64,000 bases of DNA, taken from the NCBI GenBank assembly GCA_026874595.1, contig CM049315.1, positions 198,001 through 262,000 on the forward strand, read 5' to 3'. Positions 1-12,690 of this stretch are shown piece by piece. Below the pieces are notes generated by a model, which worked only from the letters and a program-made list of their open reading frames with translations, searched no databases and was not told where the DNA came from. The translations under genes were made by a program, and so were the position numbers. The stretch comes from Sipunculus nudus. Taxonomy: Eukaryota > Annelida > Sipuncula > Golfingiida > Sipunculidae. Within the stretch, counting starts at the first letter, position 1. Every line of letters starts with the position of its first letter.

Positions 1-49
1 GTAATATGTGCCTTGTATGATATGCAATAGAAATGCTAATGTCAATTAT

Positions 50-205
50 GAATGTTGAACTTGTATATAAGGTGTACTGGTTACTTAACCAGACAGTCAG
101 GAGTCAGTGTCAGGACTTCATCAGATACAAGTGATTTTAATAAACAAGTAAAATGCAACAGAGTTCTTGTGGATTCAATTAAACCACATGCAACACAGCA
201 TCAGG
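50..205 (+). repeat. Possible LTR fragment
   Basis: A TATATAAG box near 65 is followed about 70 nt later by AATAAA (near 139) and a GT-rich stretch (TTCTTGTGG). This is the promoter, R region and poly(A) layout of a retroelement LTR. No matching second LTR, primer-binding site, or target duplication is visible, and the left side leaves the window. Weak call; it could be the end of an unrelated transcript unit. Confidence 0.22.
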
Positions 206-1001
206 AGGAACAAAAATCTACACAGCGATAATATAGCCACAGAGAGCTGAATATTCATGATTATAACATTGCCTGGAATGATGAATAACTTAAATCATAA
301 ATCAATTTTTTTTTAAAAACTTTTAACAAAAATTTCTTGTCAATATTAACCAAAGATAACCTGAAATCTAAATGTCTAGTGGCATGATGTAATAGATGCT
401 GATAAACTGGTGCCAGGCTAGATGTATCAGCATCACACAGCTAACATATATGGTAAAATGACTCAATTCAATCTCCATAATTCAGCCAAAAATCATTCAT
501 GTGGAACCATTAATGACAATTATTATAAGAATTATTGTAGGGATTGCAACGCCATGAAAGATTAACGGCCTATTTACATAGAATACCCGGCTAACTGGCG
601 ACATAAAATGCAATCATTAAAACGTCATGTATTTGGCTCGATGAAGTGTATATTGAATTTATTTATTGGAACGATAATTTATATGAGATGTTATCTTAAA
701 ATAAATGCAGTTCATAATTTTTTATGGAACGTGTACAGAGCTCAAATAATTATTGCTTGCTTGTGATATCAATAAAATCAGAATTGTCCTTATTTCAAAG
801 TGGTGTTACGTGGTCAGTCAATAAAATATGAGTTATTCATTTCATATGTTACATGTTTTCTTCCATAAAGAGCCTTTGGTTATTAAATTCAATGCTTCTT
901 TACTCACAGGTGTATATGTTATCCTACACTGCCTATTAATTTAGTATTAAATCCAGTGATTCTTCACGGACTTGTATCGTACAATGCCTTTCATTTTAGT
1001 T

Positions 1002-1056
1002 AATAGATAGATAGAGCGAAATATAAATAGATAGATAGACAAACAGATAGATAGAT
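1002..1056. repeat. (TAGA)n imperfect microsatellite
   Basis: Interrupted runs of ATAGATAG, with AGCGAAATATAA and ACAAACAG breaks. Confidence 0.85.
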
Positions 1057-1450
1057 TTCACATAGATTTATTGACTCCTTAAATAAATTTATGTATAAAT
1101 CACGTCTTCAAAGACCTTAACAGGAATGAGAAAACTGTACATCCCATATAATCACGTTTCAAAGGGAAACCACATAAGTGCATCTTCTGGTTAATTAACC
1201 AGTTACTGTGATTAGGCTTTGTTCCGCACCGATTGTCTAAGCCATTTTGTAACTGTTATAATAACAGCACGGTCGGTCTTTGATAAATATTATGTTGATT
1301 AACATGAACAACCAAATATTAAAGTTCCATGTGAAATAAAACACATGTATATTATATGATAATAATTTCATTTTTCAAACCATTTGTTTTTTTTTAAATG
1401 AAAATAGCATCTTTCTCCATTCTTTCTATCATATTTCTCTCAGGCATTAT

Positions 1451-1470
1451 CTCTCTCTCTCTCTCTCTTT
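1451..1470. repeat. (CT)n microsatellite
   Basis: Nine uninterrupted CT dinucleotides followed by TT, inside AT-rich DNA. Confidence 0.85.
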
Positions 1471-2383
1471 CTGTGTTCATGTATTTACCAAGTACGTATA
1501 TTAGCCACGTATTTAGCGGATAGCAATAAGTGAATATAAACTTTATCCAAAATACATACGACAACACAGACAAACATAAATGTGTATATTTAATTGCACA
1601 AAGCCTTTCATCTGCTTATTTTGATAAATAATAGAAGGGACCACGAGAGATAACTGTTCTGTTTACCTTATTTGTGGGGTTGTGTCTTATTGATTAATAA
1701 AACACCTATCAAAGGGTAATCGGCCTTTTTTTACTGCACTTATAAAATGCCGTACCATAATATTCATTATGAAACGCAACTTAATTATTCACACAATAAG
1801 TTAATTATAAAGCGACCTCTCTTCCCTTTGAAGTGTGGTGACCGTGTCAGAGGTGCAGGTTTCCCTGATGTGGTAAAGGGTTTCCAAACTGACTTTCTAC
1901 TCTTGTTTCTTGGAAATGTGCATAATTTTGGACTGACAATATGGCACACATAGATTATGTGATATATCGGAATAAAATATGAGAATTCTCCGAAAACCTA
2001 GCTTATATTTTGCTTATTTACATTAATTGGCAGAGCATGTCGACCGCACGTTGTTTATTATAGTAGATATAGCTAATTTATTTGACATTTGATTGCATGT
2101 TGATTCGTTATTGTAACTCTGACGAAACAGATAATATTAAGATATAATGATTTCAGTTTTCACGAAAGCAACGTAAGGGAAGAAAACAATATAACGGTTA
2201 AAATCTATGGCTCTTTGAACAATAATTCATGTACACAGGTATAAGGGCTTGCATAAAATTTCATAGCTATATTGTGTTTGATCAACATATATAAACTTTT
2301 ATTATTTTAGTTAGGCTTTCCCATAAAGCTTCAATCCTCGGCTACTTTGTAATTAAGTCACATAAATATAACATAGCGTTTAA

Positions 2384-2491
2384 ATGGGATCTGTCCAACT
2401 GGGACCCGTCTAACTCGGACCCGTCCAACTGGGACCCGTCCAACTGGGACCGTCTAAATGGGACCCGTCCAACTGGCGCCCGTCCAACTGA
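2384..2491. repeat. 15-bp minisatellite (GGGACCCGTCCAACT)
   Basis: About seven copies of a 15-bp unit with scattered substitutions; one copy is shortened to GGGACCGTCTAAAT. Because 15 is a multiple of three, the minus strand stays open for 82 codons (2590-2342) and reads as a five-residue repeat (GSQLD/GSELD). No gene context supports translation. The unit is much more GC-rich than its surroundings. Confidence 0.8.
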
Positions 2492-2509
2492 TACGTAATC
2501 GCCAAAAGT

Positions 2510-3180
2510 CACTAAACAGAGACCATTTGAACAAACTTTAGAAAGCACTACCCTAGGATCATTTCTGTGCCATATTAAACATTTTGGCAATATGGTTTCA
2601 GAGAAGAAGTTTTTTGTAGCCCTCAGTGTGATACAGGCACCGATGACCCCTTAAAAAAAAGCCTATGCAGGTGGCGCCACCAATACCTCAATTTTAGATA
2701 TGACCTATGTGACCAACATTGGCATAAAATTTGGTGATGATAGCTTCAGCCATTTCTGAGATTTAAATTTTAATATGCTTTTTTGGACAGATGAAAAAGT
2801 TTTAAACCTCCTGTAACTCGGCCAAAAATCTCCAAACTGGAACCATTCGAACACACTTGAGAGAGATTATTCCAGGGATCATTTCTGTGAAATAAATAGA
2901 CAATTTGGCTGGACAGTTTTGGAGAAGAAGATTTTTAAAGCTTTTTTAGCTTTTTCCCTATAAAATCTAAGAAAATGCAGTTAGAAAAAAAATAAACAAA
3001 TCCAATATAGTTTTTTAAATGACTGATTATTTGCAAAAAATTTGGTGATGCTAGCTCCTGCCGTTTTTGAGATAGCTATGGTTAACGTACAGACGATGCA
3101 CGACATACGACGACACACAATCACATAAGCTCACAGGTTCTCTAAAAATACATGTGGTGCCACCAATTTTCAGAGAACTG
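2510..3180. repeat. Dispersed repeat with GGTGGCGCCACC motif
   Basis: Two diverged copies of one module (near 2520-2625 and 2845-2950) share an ACCATTTGAACAAACTT-like start, GGATCATTTCTGTG, and an end in GGAGAAGAAG. GTGGCGCCACC between them recurs at 55.9-56.1 and 59.1-59.2 kb. Non-coding interspersed repeat of the type I associate with bivalve genomes; the family name is unknown. Confidence 0.55.
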
Positions 3181-3239
3181 AAAAAATTAGTCATGGTCAA
3201 TATTCAAGGCAAGATTCATGACAATCTATGCATTAATTA

Positions 3240-3514
3240 CCAAGATATTGAAGGTTTTGTATTATATTTTTTATAATTCTGGGGGTACTTTCAAGCCCCA
3301 TAGCTCGGAGGATATTGGTTGCAGTGACCTAATTTCAGGTTTCCAAGAAGATTTTTTTATTGACCTCCCTGGATATTCACTAAGAAGTTTCCAGGTCCAG
3401 CAGTTACGATTTGTGCCCTGCTAACAGACGGCCAGATGTCCGGACAGCTGGACAGTAGATGGACAAAGCGCCATTCCTATACCTCAGTTGACTTACAGTC
3501 AGCTGAGCTAAAAA
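3240..3514 (+). repeat. Dispersed repeat, TCAGCTGAGCTAAAA-tail family
   Basis: Shares GCAGTGACCTAATTTCAGG, TACGATTTGTGCCCTGCTAA, a GGACGG/GGACAG-rich stretch and the end GTCAGCTGAGCTAAAA with copies ending at 28471, 30330 and 45979. This copy is diverged. The 55-bp array begins directly at its AAAA tail. Confidence 0.7.
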
Positions 3515-6500
3515 CCTGACGTATTGACCTTGGTGCACATAAAGGCATTCTTACTACCTTATCAGTAAAACCTGACGTATTGACCATGATGCACATAAGG
3601 CATTCCTACTACCTTATCAGTAAAACCTGACGTATTGACCATGGTGCACATATGGCATTCCTACTACCTTATCAGTAAAACCTGACGTATTGACCATGGT
3701 ACACATAAGGCATTCCTACTACCTTATCAGTAAAACCTGACGTATTGACCATGGTGCACATATGGCATTCCTACTACCTTATCAGTAAAACCTGACGTAT
3801 TGAACATGGTGCACATATGGCAATCCTACTACCTTATCAGTAAAACCTGACGTATTGACCATGGTGCACATATTGCATTCCTACTACCTTATCAGTAAAA
3901 CCTGACGCATTGACCATGGTGCACATATGGCATTCCTACTACCTTATCAGTAAAACCTGACGTATTGACCATGGTGCACATATGGCATTCCTACTACCTT
4001 ATCAGTAAAACCTGACGTATTGACCATGGTGCACATAAAGGCATTCCTACTACCTTATCAGTAAAACCTGACGTATTGACCATGGTACACATAAGGAATT
4101 CCTTCTACCTTATCAGTAAAACCTGACGTATTGACCATGATGCACATAAGGCATTCCTACTACCTTATCAGTAAAACCTGACGTATTGACCATGGTGCAC
4201 ATATGGCATTCCTACTACCTTATCAGTAAAACCTGACGTATTGACCATGATGCACATAAGGCATTCCTACTACCTTATCAGTAAAACCTGACGTATTGAC
4301 CATGGTGCACATATGGCATTCCTACTACCTTATCAGTAAAACCTGACGTATTGACCATGATGCACATAAGGCATTCCTACTACCTTATCAGTAAAACCTG
4401 ACGTATTGACCATGGTGCACATATGGCATTCCTACTACCTTATCAGTAAAACCTGACGTATTGACCATGGTGCACATAAAGGCATTCCTACTACCTTGTT
4501 AGTAAAACCTGACGTATTGGCCATGGTGCAAATAAAGGCATTCCTACTACCTTGTTAGTAAAACCTGATGTACTTGCCATGGTGCACATATGGCATTCCT
4601 ACTACCTTATCAGTAAAACCTGACGTATTGGCCATGGTGCACATATGGCATTCCTACTACCTTATCAGTAAAACCTGACGTATTGACCATGGTACGCATA
4701 AGGCATTCCTACTACCTTATCAGTAAAACCTGACGTATTGACCATGGTGCACATATTGCATTCCTACTACCTTATCAGTAAAACCTGACGTATTGACCAT
4801 GGTGCACATATGGCATTTCTACTACCTTATCAGTAAAACCTGACGTATTGACCATGGTGCACATATGGCATTCCTACTACCTTATCAGTAAAACCTGACG
4901 TATTGACCATGGTGCACATATGGCATTCCTACTACCTTATCAGTAAAACCTGACGTATTGACCATGGTGCACATAAAGGCATTCCTACTACCTTATCAGT
5001 AAAACCTGACGTATTGACCATGGTACACATAAGGAATTCCTTCTACCTTATCAGTAAAACCTGACGTATTGACCATGATGCACATAAGGCATTCCTACTA
5101 CCTTATCAGTAAAACCTGACGTATTGACCATGGTGCACATATGGCATTCCTACTACCTTATCAGTAAAACCTGACGTATTGACCATGATGCACATAAGGC
5201 ATTCCTACTACCTTATCAGTAAAACCTGACGTATTGACCATGGTGCACATATGGCATTCCTACTACCTTATCAGTAAAACCTGACGTATTGACCATGATG
5301 CACATAAGGCATTCCTACTACCTTATCAGTAAAACCTGACGTATTGACCATGGTGCACATATGGCATTCCTACTACCTTATCAGTAAAACCTGACGTATT
5401 GACCATGGTGCACATAAAGGCATTCCTACTACCTTGTTAGTAAAACCTGACGTATTGGCCATGGTGCAAATAAAGGCATTCCTACTACCTTATCAGTAAA
5501 ACCTGACGTATTGACCATGGTACACATAAGGCATTCCTACTACCTTATCAGTAAAACCTGACGTATTGACCATGGTACACATAAGGCATTCCTACTACCT
5601 TATCAGTAAAACCTGACGTATTGACCATGATGCACATAAGGCATTCCTACTACCTTATCAGTAAAACCTGACGTATTGACCATGGTACACATAAGACATT
5701 CCTACTACCTTATCAGTAAAACCTGATGTATTGACCATGGTGCACATAAGGCATTCCTACTACCTTATCAGTAAAACCTGATGTATTGACCATGGTGCAC
5801 ATAAGGCATTCCTACTACCTTATCAGTAAAACCTGACGTATTGACCATGGTACACATAAGGCATTCCTACTACCTTATCAGTAAAACCTGACGTATTGAC
5901 CATGGTGCACATAAAGGCATTCCTACTACCTTATCAGTAAAACCTGACGTATTGACCATGATGCACATAAGGCACTCCTACTACCTTATCAGTAAAACCT
6001 GACGTATTGACCATGGTACACATAAGGCACTCCTACTACCTTATCAGTAAAACCTGACATATTGACCATGGTACACATAAGGCACTCCTACTTCCTTATC
6101 AGTAAAACCTGACGTATTGACCATGGTGCACATAAAGGCACTCCTACTACCTTATCAGTAAAACCTGACGTATTGACCATGATGCACATATGGCATTCCT
6201 ACTACCTTATCAGTAAAACCTGACGTATTGACCATGGTACACATAAGGCATTCCTACTACCTTATCAGTAAAACCTGATGTATTGACCATGGTGCACATA
6301 AGGCATTCCTACTACCTTATCAGTAAGACCTGACGTATTGACCATGGTGCACATAAGGCATTCCTACTACCTTATCAGTAAAACCTGACGTATTGACCAT
6401 GGTGCACATAAGGCATTCCTACTACCCTATCAGTAAAACCTGAAGTACTTACCATGGTGCACATAAAGGCATTCCCACTACCTTATCAGTAAAACCTGAT

Positions 6501-9500
6501 GTATTGACCATGGTGCACATAAAGGCATTCCTACTACCTTATCAGTAAGACCTGACGTATTGACCATGGTGCACATATGGCATTCCTACTATCTTATCAG
6601 TAAGACCTGACGTATTGACCATGGTGCACATATGGCATTCCTACTATCTTATCAGTGAAACCTGACGTATTGACCATGGTGCACATAAGGCATTCCTACT
6701 ACCTTATCAGTAAAACCTGACGTATTGACCATGGTACACATAAGGCACTCCTACTACCTTATCAGTAAGACCTGACGTATTGACCATGGAGCACATAAAG
6801 GCATTCCTACTACCTTATCAGTAAGACCTGACGTATTGACCATGGTGCACATATGGCATTCCTACTATCTTATCAGTAAAACCTGACGTATTGACCATGG
6901 TGCACATATGGCATTCCTACTATCTTATCAGTAAGACCTGACGTATTGACCATGGTACACATAAGGCATTCCTACTATCTTATCAGTAAAACCTGACGTA
7001 TTGACCATGGTGCACATATGGCATTCCTACTATCTTATCAGTTAAACCTGACGTATTGACCATGGTACACATAAGGCACTCCTACTACCTTATCAGTAAG
7101 ACCTGATGTATTGACCATGGTGCACATAAAGGCATTCCTACTACCTTATCAGTAAGACCTGACGTATTGACCATGGTGCACATATGGCATTCCTACTATC
7201 TTATCAGTAAGACCTGACGTATTGACCATGGTGCACATATGGCATTCCTACTATCTTATCAGTGAAACCTGACGTATTGACCATGGTGCACATAAGGCAT
7301 TCCTACTACCTTATCAGTAAAACCTGACGTATTGACCATGGTACACATAAGGCACTCCTACTACCTTATCAGTAAGACCTGACGTATTGACCATGGAGCA
7401 CATAAAGGCATTCCTACTACCTTATCAGTAAGACCTGACGTATTGACCATGGTGCACATATGGCATTCCTACTATCTTATCAGTAAAACCTGACGTATTG
7501 ACCATGGTGCACATATGGCATTCCTACTATCTTATCAGTAAAACCTGACGTATTGACCATGGTGCACATAAGGCATTCCTACTACCTTATCAGTAAAACC
7601 TGACATATTGACCATGGTACACATAAGGCACTCCTACTACCTTATCAGTAAGACCTGACGTATTGACCATGGTGCACATAAAGGCATTCCTACTACCTTG
7701 TCAGTAAAACCTGACGTATTGACCATGGTGCACATATGGCATTCCTACTATCATATCAGTAAAACCTGACGTATTGACCATGGTGCACATATGGCATTCC
7801 TACTATCTTATCAGTAAGACCTGACGTATTGACCATGGTACACATAAGGCATTCCTACTATCTTATCAGTAAAACCTGACGTATTGACCATGGTGCACAT
7901 ATGGCATTCCTACTATCTTATCAGTTAAACCTGACGTATTGACCATGGTACACATAAGGCACTCCTACTACCTTATCAGTAAGACCTGACGTATTGACCA
8001 TGGTGCACATAAAGGCATTCCTACTACCTTATCAGTAAGACCTGACGTATTGACCATGGTGCACATATGGCATTCCTACTATCTTATCAGTAAAACCCGA
8101 CATATTGACCATGGTGCACATATGGCATTCCTACTATCTTATCAGGAAAACCTGACGTATTGACCATGGTGCACATAAGGCATTCCTACTACCTTATCAG
8201 TAAAACCTGACGTATTGACCATGGTACACATAAGGCACTCCTACTACCTTATCAGTAAGACCTGACGTATTGACCATGGTGCACATAAAGGCACTCCTAC
8301 TACCTTATCAGTAAGACCTGACGTATTGACCATGGTGCACATATGGCATTCCTACTATCTTATCAGTAAAACCTGACGTATTGACCATGGTGCACATATG
8401 GCATTCCTACTATCTTATCAGTAAAACCTGACGTATTGACCATGGTGCACATAAGGCATTCCTACTACCTTATCAGTAAAACCTGACATATTGACCATGG
8501 TACACATAAGGCATTCCTACTACCTTATCAGTAAAACCTGACGTATTGACCATGGTACACATAAGGCATTCCTACTACCTTATCAGTAAAACCTGACGTA
8601 TTGACCATGGTGCACATAAAGGCATTCCTACTACCTTATCAGTAAAGACTGACGTATTGACCATGATGCACATAAGGCACTCCTACTACCTTATCAGTAA
8701 AACCTGACGTATTGACCATGGTACACATAAGGCACTCCTACTACCTTATCAGTAAAACCTGACATATTGACCATGGTACACATAAGGCACTCCTACTACC
8801 TTATCAGTAAAACCTGACGTATTGACCATGGTGCACATAAAGGCACTCCTACTACCTTATCAGTAAAACCTGACGTATTGACCATGATGCACATATGGCA
8901 TTCCTACTACCTTATCAGTAAAACCTGACGTATTGACCATGGTACACATAAGGCATTCCTACTACCTTATCAGTAAAACCTGATGTATTGACCATGGTGC
9001 ACATAAGGCATTCCTACTACCTTATCAGTAAGACCTGACGTATTGACCATGGTGCACATAAGGCATTCCTACTACCTTATCAGTAAAACCTGACGTATTG
9101 ACCATGGTGCACATAAGGCATTCCTACTACCCTATCAGTAAAACCTGAAGTACTGACCATGGTGCACATAAAGGCATTCCCACTACCTTATCAGTAAAAC
9201 CTGATGTATTGACCATGGTGCACATAAAGGCATTCCTACTACCTTATCAGTAAGACCTGACGTATTGACCATGGTGCACATATGGCATTCCTACTATCTT
9301 ATCAGTAAGACCTGACGTATTGACCATGGTGCACATATGGCATTCCTACTATCTTATCAGTGAAACCTGACGTATTGACCATGGTGCACATAAGGCATTC
9401 CTACTACCTTATCAGTAAAACCTGACGTATTGACCATGGTACACATAAGGCACTCCTACTACCTTATCAGTAAGACCTGACGTATTGACCATGGAGCACA

Positions 9501-10745
9501 TAAAGGCATTCCTACTACCTTATCAGTAAGACCTGACGTATTGACCATGGTGCACATATGGCATTCCTACTATCTTATCAGTAAAACCTGACGTATTGAC
9601 CATGGTGCACATATGGCATTCCTACTATCTTATCAGTAAAACCTGACGTATTGACCATGGTGCACATAAGGCATTCCTACTACCTTATCAGTAAAACCTG
9701 ACATATTGACCATGGTACACATAAGGCACTCCTACTACCTTATCAGTAAGACCTGACGTATTGACCATGGTGCACATAAAGGCATTCCTACTACCTTGTC
9801 AGTAAAACCTGACGTATTGACCATGGTGCACATATGGCATTCCTACTATCTTATCAGTAAAACCTGACGTATTGACCATGGTGCACATATGGCATTCCTA
9901 CTATCTTATCAGTAAGACCTGACGTATTGACCATGGTACACATAAGGCATTCCTACTATCTTATCAGTAAAACCTGATGTATTGACCATGGTGCACATAT
10001 GGCATTCCTACTATCTTATCAGTTAAACCTGACGTATTGACCATGGTACACATAAGGCACTCCTACTACCTTATCAGTAAGACCTGACGTATTGACCATG
10101 GTGCACATAAAGGCATTCCTACTACCTTATCAGTAAGACCTGACGTATTGACCATGGTGCACATATGGCATTCCTACTATCTTATCAGTAAAACCCGACA
10201 TATTGACCATGGTGCACATATGGCATTCCTACTATCTTATCAGGAAAACCTGACGTATTGACCATGGTGCACATAAGGCATTCCTACTACCTTATCAGTA
10301 AAACCTGACGTATTGACCATGGTACACATAAGGCACTCCTACTACCTTATCAGTAAGACCTGACGTATTGACCATGGTGCACATAAAGGCACTCCTACTA
10401 CCTTATCAGTAAGACCTGACGTATTGACCATGGTGCACATATGGCATTCCTACTATCTTATCAGTAAAACCTGACGTATTGACCATGGTGCACATATGGC
10501 ATTCCTACTATCTTATCAGTAAAACCTGACGTATTGACCATGGTGCACATAAGGCATTCCTACTACCTTATCAGTAAAACCTGACATATTGACCATGGTA
10601 CACATAAGGCACTCCTACTACCTTATCAGTAAGACCTGACGTATTGACCATGGTGCACATAAAGGCATTCTCACTAACTTGTCAGTAAAATCTCACATTT
10701 TAGCAAAGGTGCACATAAAGGCATTCCCACAACCCTGTTAGTAAA
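3511..10745. repeat. Satellite A: 55-bp tandem array, about 131 copies
   Basis: The consensus on the plus strand runs CAGTAAAACCTGACGTATTG, then ACCATGGTGCACATATGGCA, then TTCCTACTACCTTAT. The period is 55 bp (for example CCTGAC at 3901 and 3956). Monomer variants such as ATAAGG versus ATATGG, CACTCC versus CATTCC, and TATCTTATC versus TACCTTATC recur in ordered blocks. Marker monomers show larger duplications: GAAGTACT at 6443 and 9148 (about 2.7 kb apart), GGAATTCC at 4095 and 5033 (about 0.94 kb apart). Each unit contains TGACGTAT, a CRE-like half site, and NcoI/ApaLI-type palindromes. It lies in FRG1 intron 3. No reading frame continues through it. It is not a CRISPR array, since there are no unique spacers. 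Confidence 0.97.
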
Positions 10746-11128
10746 ACCTGCTGCATTGGCCATACAGTGATACCGGTGGCACATGCAGCTGGACCAGATC
10801 TTAATTTGGCCTCTATGTATTTCTTACCCTGTTAAAAATGACACCCAGTGTGTGGCAGTACTGTGTGTCAACAATCCAAGCTTACTGATGGAACCCTTGT
10901 ATCACACCAATGTCTTAGGAACAGAACATTCTCAAGCCAGGGAGTGTGTCACAGTGAACATAAAAGCATTACTTTCTTGCCAGTGAAACTTGCTTTATTG
11001 GAAATGAAGTTGATATTTTATATATGTGTGGGGTTAGATTCCACAGTCAGTATGTCAGTATTCCTCACCCTGTGACACTGGAATCATCAGCATCATAAAA
11101 CATATATTCAGCAAAAATAACTGATCAC
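10746..11128. repeat. Decayed satellite A units up to exon 3
   Basis: The array fades out rather than ending sharply. GTGAACATAAAAGCATTACT near 10957 and GTATTCCTCACCCTGTGACA near 11058 still align with the 55-bp unit. The last recognisable piece ends about 40 nt from the exon 3 donor. The older, more diverged edge suggests amplification started elsewhere in the array. Confidence 0.55.
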
Positions 11129-11254
11129 CTATATCATGTGAGTCCCCTAGCTTAAACAGCCCATTGTCTTTTGCTTGTATGTAGGACATACTGCTCATCT
11201 CTATGGCAATGCCTCCATGGATGTCTTCAAACTGACTGACAGTCCACCAACCAC
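11129..11254 (-). CDS. FRG1: FRG1 exon 3 (start of FRG1 beta-trefoil domain)
   Basis: This exon codes for residues 49-90 of an FRG1 orthologue and begins GGWWTVSQFEDIHGGIAIEM, then ..SYIQAKDNGLFKLGDSHDI. The FRG1 family has at this place a WWTV..F..I.G.IAIE core followed by YI.A.DNGLF.LG, which is the first part of the fascin-like beta-trefoil, so identification is strong. The acceptor is a T-rich tract ending in TTTTGTTTTAG (exon starts at 11254). The donor is GATATAG|GTGATC at 11129/11128. The exon is 126 nt, phase 1 to phase 1, and joins exon 2 in frame. Known family role: nuclear and nucleolar protein linked to pre-mRNA splicing and to actin bundling. The next exon, expected to start near a DEGP-like motif, is not in the window. 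Confidence 0.9.
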
Positions 11255-11299
11255 CTAAAACAAAACAAAAATGAATCATAATGTTTCTCTGAAAACTGT

Positions 11300-11545
11300 G
11301 CTAGCTGTTTAGAGTGATTGATAACTAGTAAATTACACTATAATTATTTAATGTGATTGATAACTAGTGAATTACATTATTATTATTTTTATGTGACTGT
11401 TGACTAGTGAATTACACTATTATTATTTAATGTGGTTGTTAATTTAGTGAATTACACTATTATTAATTTAATATGGTTGCTAACCAGTGGATTACACTAT
11501 TATTTTTTTTGTGTGATTGTTATTATAATGTAAACTATTTTTCAG
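11300..11545. repeat. Short ~45-bp tandem repeat, about five copies
   Basis: Five diverged copies of a unit containing ACTAGTGAATTACACTATTA and a TTTAATGTGATTG-like part. Lies in FRG1 intron 2, just upstream of exon 3 on the minus strand. Confidence 0.75.
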
Positions 11546-11779
11546 TAATGTTTGGTTTAACAATTAAAAAAGACTGAATCAAAGTTCAGCTTAGGTTGTG
11601 ATTGTTATAACTTATATTAATATTACAGCAACTTTTGATCAAAAATACTGTCACATATCAAATACAATATTACACAATCAATGGGTTAAAAATAAATTTA
11701 TTAAAATATATATAAACAACTAGATGTAATTGGACCATGGTCCTCAGAGTCCCGCAGTGAGGAAAGGTGTATTTAGATG

Positions 11780-12690
11780 TTACTTGGCAAAAGTAATAAG
11801 AAAAGCTTATGAATTATTGGAATTCGATCAGGTCTGTAAATCAATAGGTCCGGAGCCCTTGTATGTACCAATCATCCTGTGAATTTGGGAAAGCTTATGT
11901 ACCAATCATCCTGTGAATTTGGGAGAGCTGAAGTATGTTGTTTTTGAGTTATTGTGCGCAAAAGAAAATCACCGATTGGGCTGTGGTGGCCATATTGGAA
12001 TACCAACAGGTCTGTAAATCAATAGGTCTGGAGCCCTTGTATGTACCAATCATCCTGCGAATTTGGTAAAAGCTGAAGTATGTTGCTTTTGATTTATTGT
12101 CCGCAAAAGAAAATCACCTATTGGGCTGTGGTGGCCATATTGGAATACCAACAGGTCTGTAAATCAATAGGTCTGGAGCCCTTGTATGTACCAATCATCC
12201 CTGTGAATTTGGGAAAGTTGAAGTATGTTGTTTTTGAGTTATTGTGCGCAAGGAAAATCACCGATTGGGCTGTGGTGGCCATATTGAAATCCTGACAGGT
12301 ATGTTACTCAATGGGTCTGGAACCCTCATATGAACAAATCATCCCTGTGAATTAAGGAAGTTGATGTTGAGTTATTGTGCGAGAAAGAAAATCAGCGATT
12401 GGGCTAAGGTGGCCATATTGGAATACTGACAGATCTGTAAAGCAATAGGTCTTGAGCCCTCGTATCTACAAATCAACCCTGTGAATTTGGTAAAGCTGAA
12501 ATATGTTGTTGTTGAGTTCTGCACACAAAAATAAATCAGCGACAGGGCTTGGGGCAGCCACATTTATATTCTGACAGGTTTGTAATTCAATAGGCCTGAA
12601 CCCTTGATTGTACAAATCATCCCTGTGAATTTGGAAAAGCTGAAGTATATTGTTGTTGAGTTAATGCACACAAAAGAAAATCATCAAAAT
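11780..12690. repeat. ~145-bp tandem repeat, six copies
   Basis: Copies of CAATAGGTCTGGAGCCCTTG start near 11847, 12020, 12166, 12310, 12442 and 12590, about 132-173 nt apart. Each carries GATTGGGCTGTGGTGGCCAT, CTGACAGGTCTGTAA-like and CATCCCTGTGAATTTGG-like motifs. The GTGGCCATATTGGAATAC core resembles dispersed repeats at 26.65, 41.17 and 57.3 kb, so the tandem set probably arose by local amplification of an interspersed element. Satellite B starts immediately after it. Confidence 0.8.

Larger units (their letters stand above)
206..2383. other. AT-rich intronic DNA, no gene seen
   Basis: AT-rich sequence with no exon I can recognise. I looked on the minus strand for the next FRG1 exon (expected to encode a GYGKYLG-like motif) and did not find it. 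The stretch contains two simple repeats, listed separately, and is best read as part of FRG1 intron 3. Confidence 0.5.

Noticed and set aside
3511-10745. Regular repeats suggesting a CRISPR array
   Set aside because: Units are fully tandem with no unique spacers, the context is a eukaryotic intron, and no cas genes are present.
1-11128. FRG1 exon 4 in intron 3 or beyond
   Set aside because: I searched the minus strand for DEGP..PPE and GYGKYLG-type coding and found none; later exons are presumably outside the window.
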